The notes beneath the pieces are model-generated. The model was given only the letters and a program-made list of their open reading frames with translations, was not told where the DNA came from and made no database searches. From NCBI GenBank assembly GCA_015654835.1, contig JAATGG010000205.1:1-64000 (forward strand): 64,000 nt of DNA, written 5' to 3'. The number at the start of each line of letters is the position of its first letter. The first letter of the stretch is position 1. Below are positions 62,082 through 64,000 of the stretch, in pieces. Source of the stretch: Terriglobales bacterium (GTDB lineage: Bacteria > Acidobacteriota > Terriglobia > Terriglobales > Acidobacteriaceae). A program made the position numbers and the translations under genes.

Positions 62082-62510
62082 TTAGGCAGTGGCTTTGGCG
62101 CAGAACTCGTCGAAGGCACGGATCAGTTCACCGGCGATCTGCTGCGCGGTGGCCTGCTCGATGACGGAGCGCTGCATGAGGTAAACCAGCTTGCCGTCGC
62201 GGAGAATGGCAATGGCCGGCGAGGTGGGTGGGTTGCCCTCGAAGTAGCTGCGGGCGCGCTCGGTGGCTTCGCGATCCTGACCGGCGAAGACGGTGATCTT
62301 GTGGTCAGGGGCATTGGTGGAGTTGGTGAGCGCCAGCCGTACGCCAGGCCGCATCTTACCGGCCGCACAGCCGCAAATCGAGTTCACCACCAACATGGTC
62401 GTACCGGGCTGAGCCAGGGCAGCGTCCACGTCCTCGGCAGTCCGGGATTCCTTGAAGCCCGCGCGCGTAAGCTCTTCGCGCATGGGAATTACCATCAATT
62501 CTGGGTACAT
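62082..62510 (-). CDS. BrxA/BrxB-family bacilliredoxin
   Basis: This 142-residue protein is of the BrxA/BrxB (YphP/YqiW) family, which removes bacillithiol from mixed disulfides on proteins. The conserved LVVNSICGCAAGKMRPGVRLAL contains the CGC active site. The N-terminal MYPELMVIPMREELTRAGF and SYFEGNPPTSPAIAILRDGKLVYLMQRSVIE are also typical. It implies bacillithiol or a related low-molecular-weight thiol in this organism. Confidence 0.92.
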   Translation of the reverse strand: MYPELMVIPMREELTRAGFKESRTAEDVDAALAQPGTTMLVVNSICGCAAGKMRPGVRLALTNSTNAPDHKITVFAGQDREATERARSYFEGNPPTSPAIAILRDGKLVYLMQRSVIEQATAQQIAGELIRAFDEFCAKATA

Positions 62511-62593
62511 TTTCGCCTCCGGCAGGGAAAGCTGCCTGCACTTATTCTACCGGCAAATGCGGGCGGCGTCCTTCTCGTTTGGTTGGCGCTGCT

Positions 62594-63547
62594 CTAGGTG
62601 TTCTGCGGGTCCACCGTTTTGAAGCCGTAAGTCTCATAGCGCCAATCGATTTTGCCGGCGCGCAGACTCACCACGGTAAAGCCCTCGGGAGTGCCCCAGC
62701 GGGTGCCGTGCCACCAGTTTCCGCAGACCGCGCCCGATGTTACATAGTGGATTCCGCGATAATGCACCACTTCATTGAGGTGGGTGTGGCCCTGGAAGAC
62801 CGCCAGCGTGTTGTGCTTTTGCAACTCGGCCACAACCTCGCTGGCGTTGGCGACGATGAGTTGCGGATGCCTGGGGGCTTGCGCGGAGGCCGAGGCCGGG
62901 TTCGATTCCCCATAGGACGCGACACCGGAGACGAGCGGCACATGCGCGGACACGACGATGGGCGTACCGGCAGGGGTTCCGGCAAGATCGGCCTTGAGCC
63001 ACGCGAGTTGCGGCTGGTCGATGCGGGCCTCCCAGGAACGGTCGTCCGTGGGCTGGATGGTGTCAAGCACGACGAAGTGGTAGCCCTTGTGATCGAAGGA
63101 GTAGTAGGTCGGCCCGACGCGCTGCTGATACAACTGCTTGCCATAGCCGGGGCTGCCCGGCTCGATGCCGCTCTTGGCAAACAGACCGAAGTGGTCGTGA
63201 TTGCCGATGGTGTGATGCACCTTGAGGCCGAGAGCCTGCTCGGTGTGCCCGTAGAGATCGAAGAGGCTGTCGGCCCGTTTGCGATCCACGGCCAACGCGT
63301 CGAACACATGGTCTCCGCCCTGCAGGACGAAATCCGCCTTGATGCCCGCGGCCTTTTTGAAGGCCATTGCGCAGCCATGGGCCGCATCGAGTTCCGGCTC
63401 AAGGTGCGTGTCGGTGATAAACAGAAAGTCGAAGGCGCCGGGCGTCTCTGCCGAGGTAGGAGCAGCCGAGACTGCGCCCAGAGGACCGGGAACGAGGGTG
63501 GCTCCGGCAGCCAGGGATGCGGTAGCGAGGAAGTCTCTGCGGTTCAT
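62594..63547 (-). CDS. Tat-exported metallophosphoesterase
   Basis: This 317-residue calcineurin-like phosphoesterase has a twin-arginine signal (MNRRDFLATASLAAGATLVPG). The metal-binding motifs occur in order: FITDTHLEP, VLQGGDHVFDAL, HTIGNHDHFG, VVSAHVPLVSG and VFQGHTHLNEV. It should fold and load metals in the cytoplasm and act outside the membrane. Substrate unknown; phosphodiesters are likely. Confidence 0.9.
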   Translation of the reverse strand: MNRRDFLATASLAAGATLVPGPLGAVSAAPTSAETPGAFDFLFITDTHLEPELDAAHGCAMAFKKAAGIKADFVLQGGDHVFDALAVDRKRADSLFDLYGHTEQALGLKVHHTIGNHDHFGLFAKSGIEPGSPGYGKQLYQQRVGPTYYSFDHKGYHFVVLDTIQPTDDRSWEARIDQPQLAWLKADLAGTPAGTPIVVSAHVPLVSGVASYGESNPASASAQAPRHPQLIVANASEVVAELQKHNTLAVFQGHTHLNEVVHYRGIHYVTSGAVCGNWWHGTRWGTPEGFTVVSLRAGKIDWRYETYGFKTVDPQNT

Positions 63548-63654
63548 TCGACTGTGAGATTAACATGGGTCTGTTACAAATGCTGCCGGTTTGCGCCAGG
63601 CTTGCCGGTGTGGCCCTGGCCGGGGCGACGGGCTCATGATTTAGCCTTGAGTGA

Positions 63655-64000
63655 ATGCTCCTGGAAGAAAACAAGCCGCTTGCTCCGTTCACGACCCTTG
63701 GCATCGGTGGGCCCGCACGCTGGTTCGTTTCGGCTGCCAGCGAAGAAGAGGTTGCCGAAGCTGCGAGTTGGGCGCACGAGCACGGAGTTCCGCTTTTTGT
63801 GCTGGGCGGCGGCAGCAATCTGCTGGTTTCGGATACCGGCTTCCCTGGGCTTGTGCTCCTTGTGGCGCTGCGCGGAATCTCGGCTGCTGCCCCTGCGGAC
63901 GATCACGGCCAAGTGGCGGAGCGAGGCGTTTATCGAGTGGCGGCCGGTGAGGAGTGGGACGCCTTTGTCGAGCGCGCCGCCGGGGAGAACTGCGCGGGCA
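63655..64000 (+). CDS. murB: UDP-N-acetylenolpyruvoylglucosamine reductase MurB, 3'-truncated by window edge
   Basis: This open frame is absent from the ORF track because it runs off the window. From ATG 63655 it reads MLLEENKPLAPFTTLGIGGPARW, followed by PLFVLGGGSNLLVSDTGFPGL and YRVAAGEEWDAFVERAAGENCAG, the FAD-binding signatures of MurB. No stop is present in 115 codons. MurB reduces the enolpyruvyl group of UDP-GlcNAc to form UDP-MurNAc for peptidoglycan. The start has only a weak ribosome binding site. Confidence 0.93.
   Translation, partial: MLLEENKPLAPFTTLGIGGPARWFVSAASEEEVAEAASWAHEHGVPLFVLGGGSNLLVSDTGFPGLVLLVALRGISAAAPADDHGQVAERGVYRVAAGEEWDAFVERAAGENCAG

Noticed and set aside
60470-62119. 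549-aa minus-strand ORF
   Set aside because: Antisense to the second APC permease and rich in His, Gln and Arg, as expected of a shadow frame.
1-64000. tRNA, rRNA, CRISPR or riboswitch elements
   Set aside because: No cloverleaf, conserved rRNA segment, regularly spaced repeat-spacer array or recognisable aptamer (including a TPP switch before the ThiE-like gene) was found by reading.

Overview
The window reads as a chromosomal segment of an acidobacterium (class Terriglobia, Acidobacteriaceae-like). This is an inference from gene content and protein style, not from a marker gene: a Firmicute-type HemQ, a BrxA/B bacilliredoxin, a MiaB-bifunctional-nuclease pair, several DISM-like, M48 and DedA membrane proteins, and a flagellar cluster with gene order flgB-flgC-fliE-fliF-fliG-fliH-fliI-fliJ-fliK-flgD-flgE. 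Base composition is high in GC except in an AT-richer stretch at about 5.4-15 kb. No rRNA, tRNA or CRISPR array was found.

Layout. 1-5.4 kb: the 3' part of carB, two small or membrane proteins, and an aldolase of the DHDPS/4-hydroxy-2-oxoglutarate family with an unusual insertion. 5.4-15 kb: an accessory island with a secreted orphan protein, a large beta-helix-like membrane protein, and a Tn554-like module of three tandem tyrosine recombinases (the middle one frameshifted) plus two small accessory ORFs, followed by a broken winged-helix gene. 15-23.3 kb: housekeeping and stress genes (M29 aminopeptidase, bifunctional nuclease, miaB, an exported SOD with a c-type cytochrome, hydrolases). 23.3-37.2 kb: a minus-strand flagellar hook/basal-body/export cluster headed by an OmpR-type response regulator and a sigma-54 activator. 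37.5-46.9 kb: lexA, thioredoxin, thrC-thrB, modA, hemQ, dedA, inositol-phosphate synthase and a chemoreceptor. 47-64 kb: glgX, a SpoIIE-type phosphatase, an M48 protease, an excisionase-like HTH protein, an M24 peptidase, accB-accC, a DinB-family protein, a ThiE-like protein, two APC permeases, a bacilliredoxin, a Tat-exported phosphoesterase and the 5' part of murB (absent from the ORF track).

The most interesting signals are: (i) an identical 16-bp motif just upstream of lexA and of a DinB-family gene, built as a direct repeat with 11-bp periodicity (GTTC-N7-ATTC), a candidate SOS operator that overlaps the putative lexA promoter; (ii) the recombinase-trio island with a possible passenger membrane protein; (iii) a flagellar sigma-54 activator that ends without a DNA-binding domain beside an OmpR-type regulator; (iv) an insertion of about 60 residues inside the aldolase barrel.
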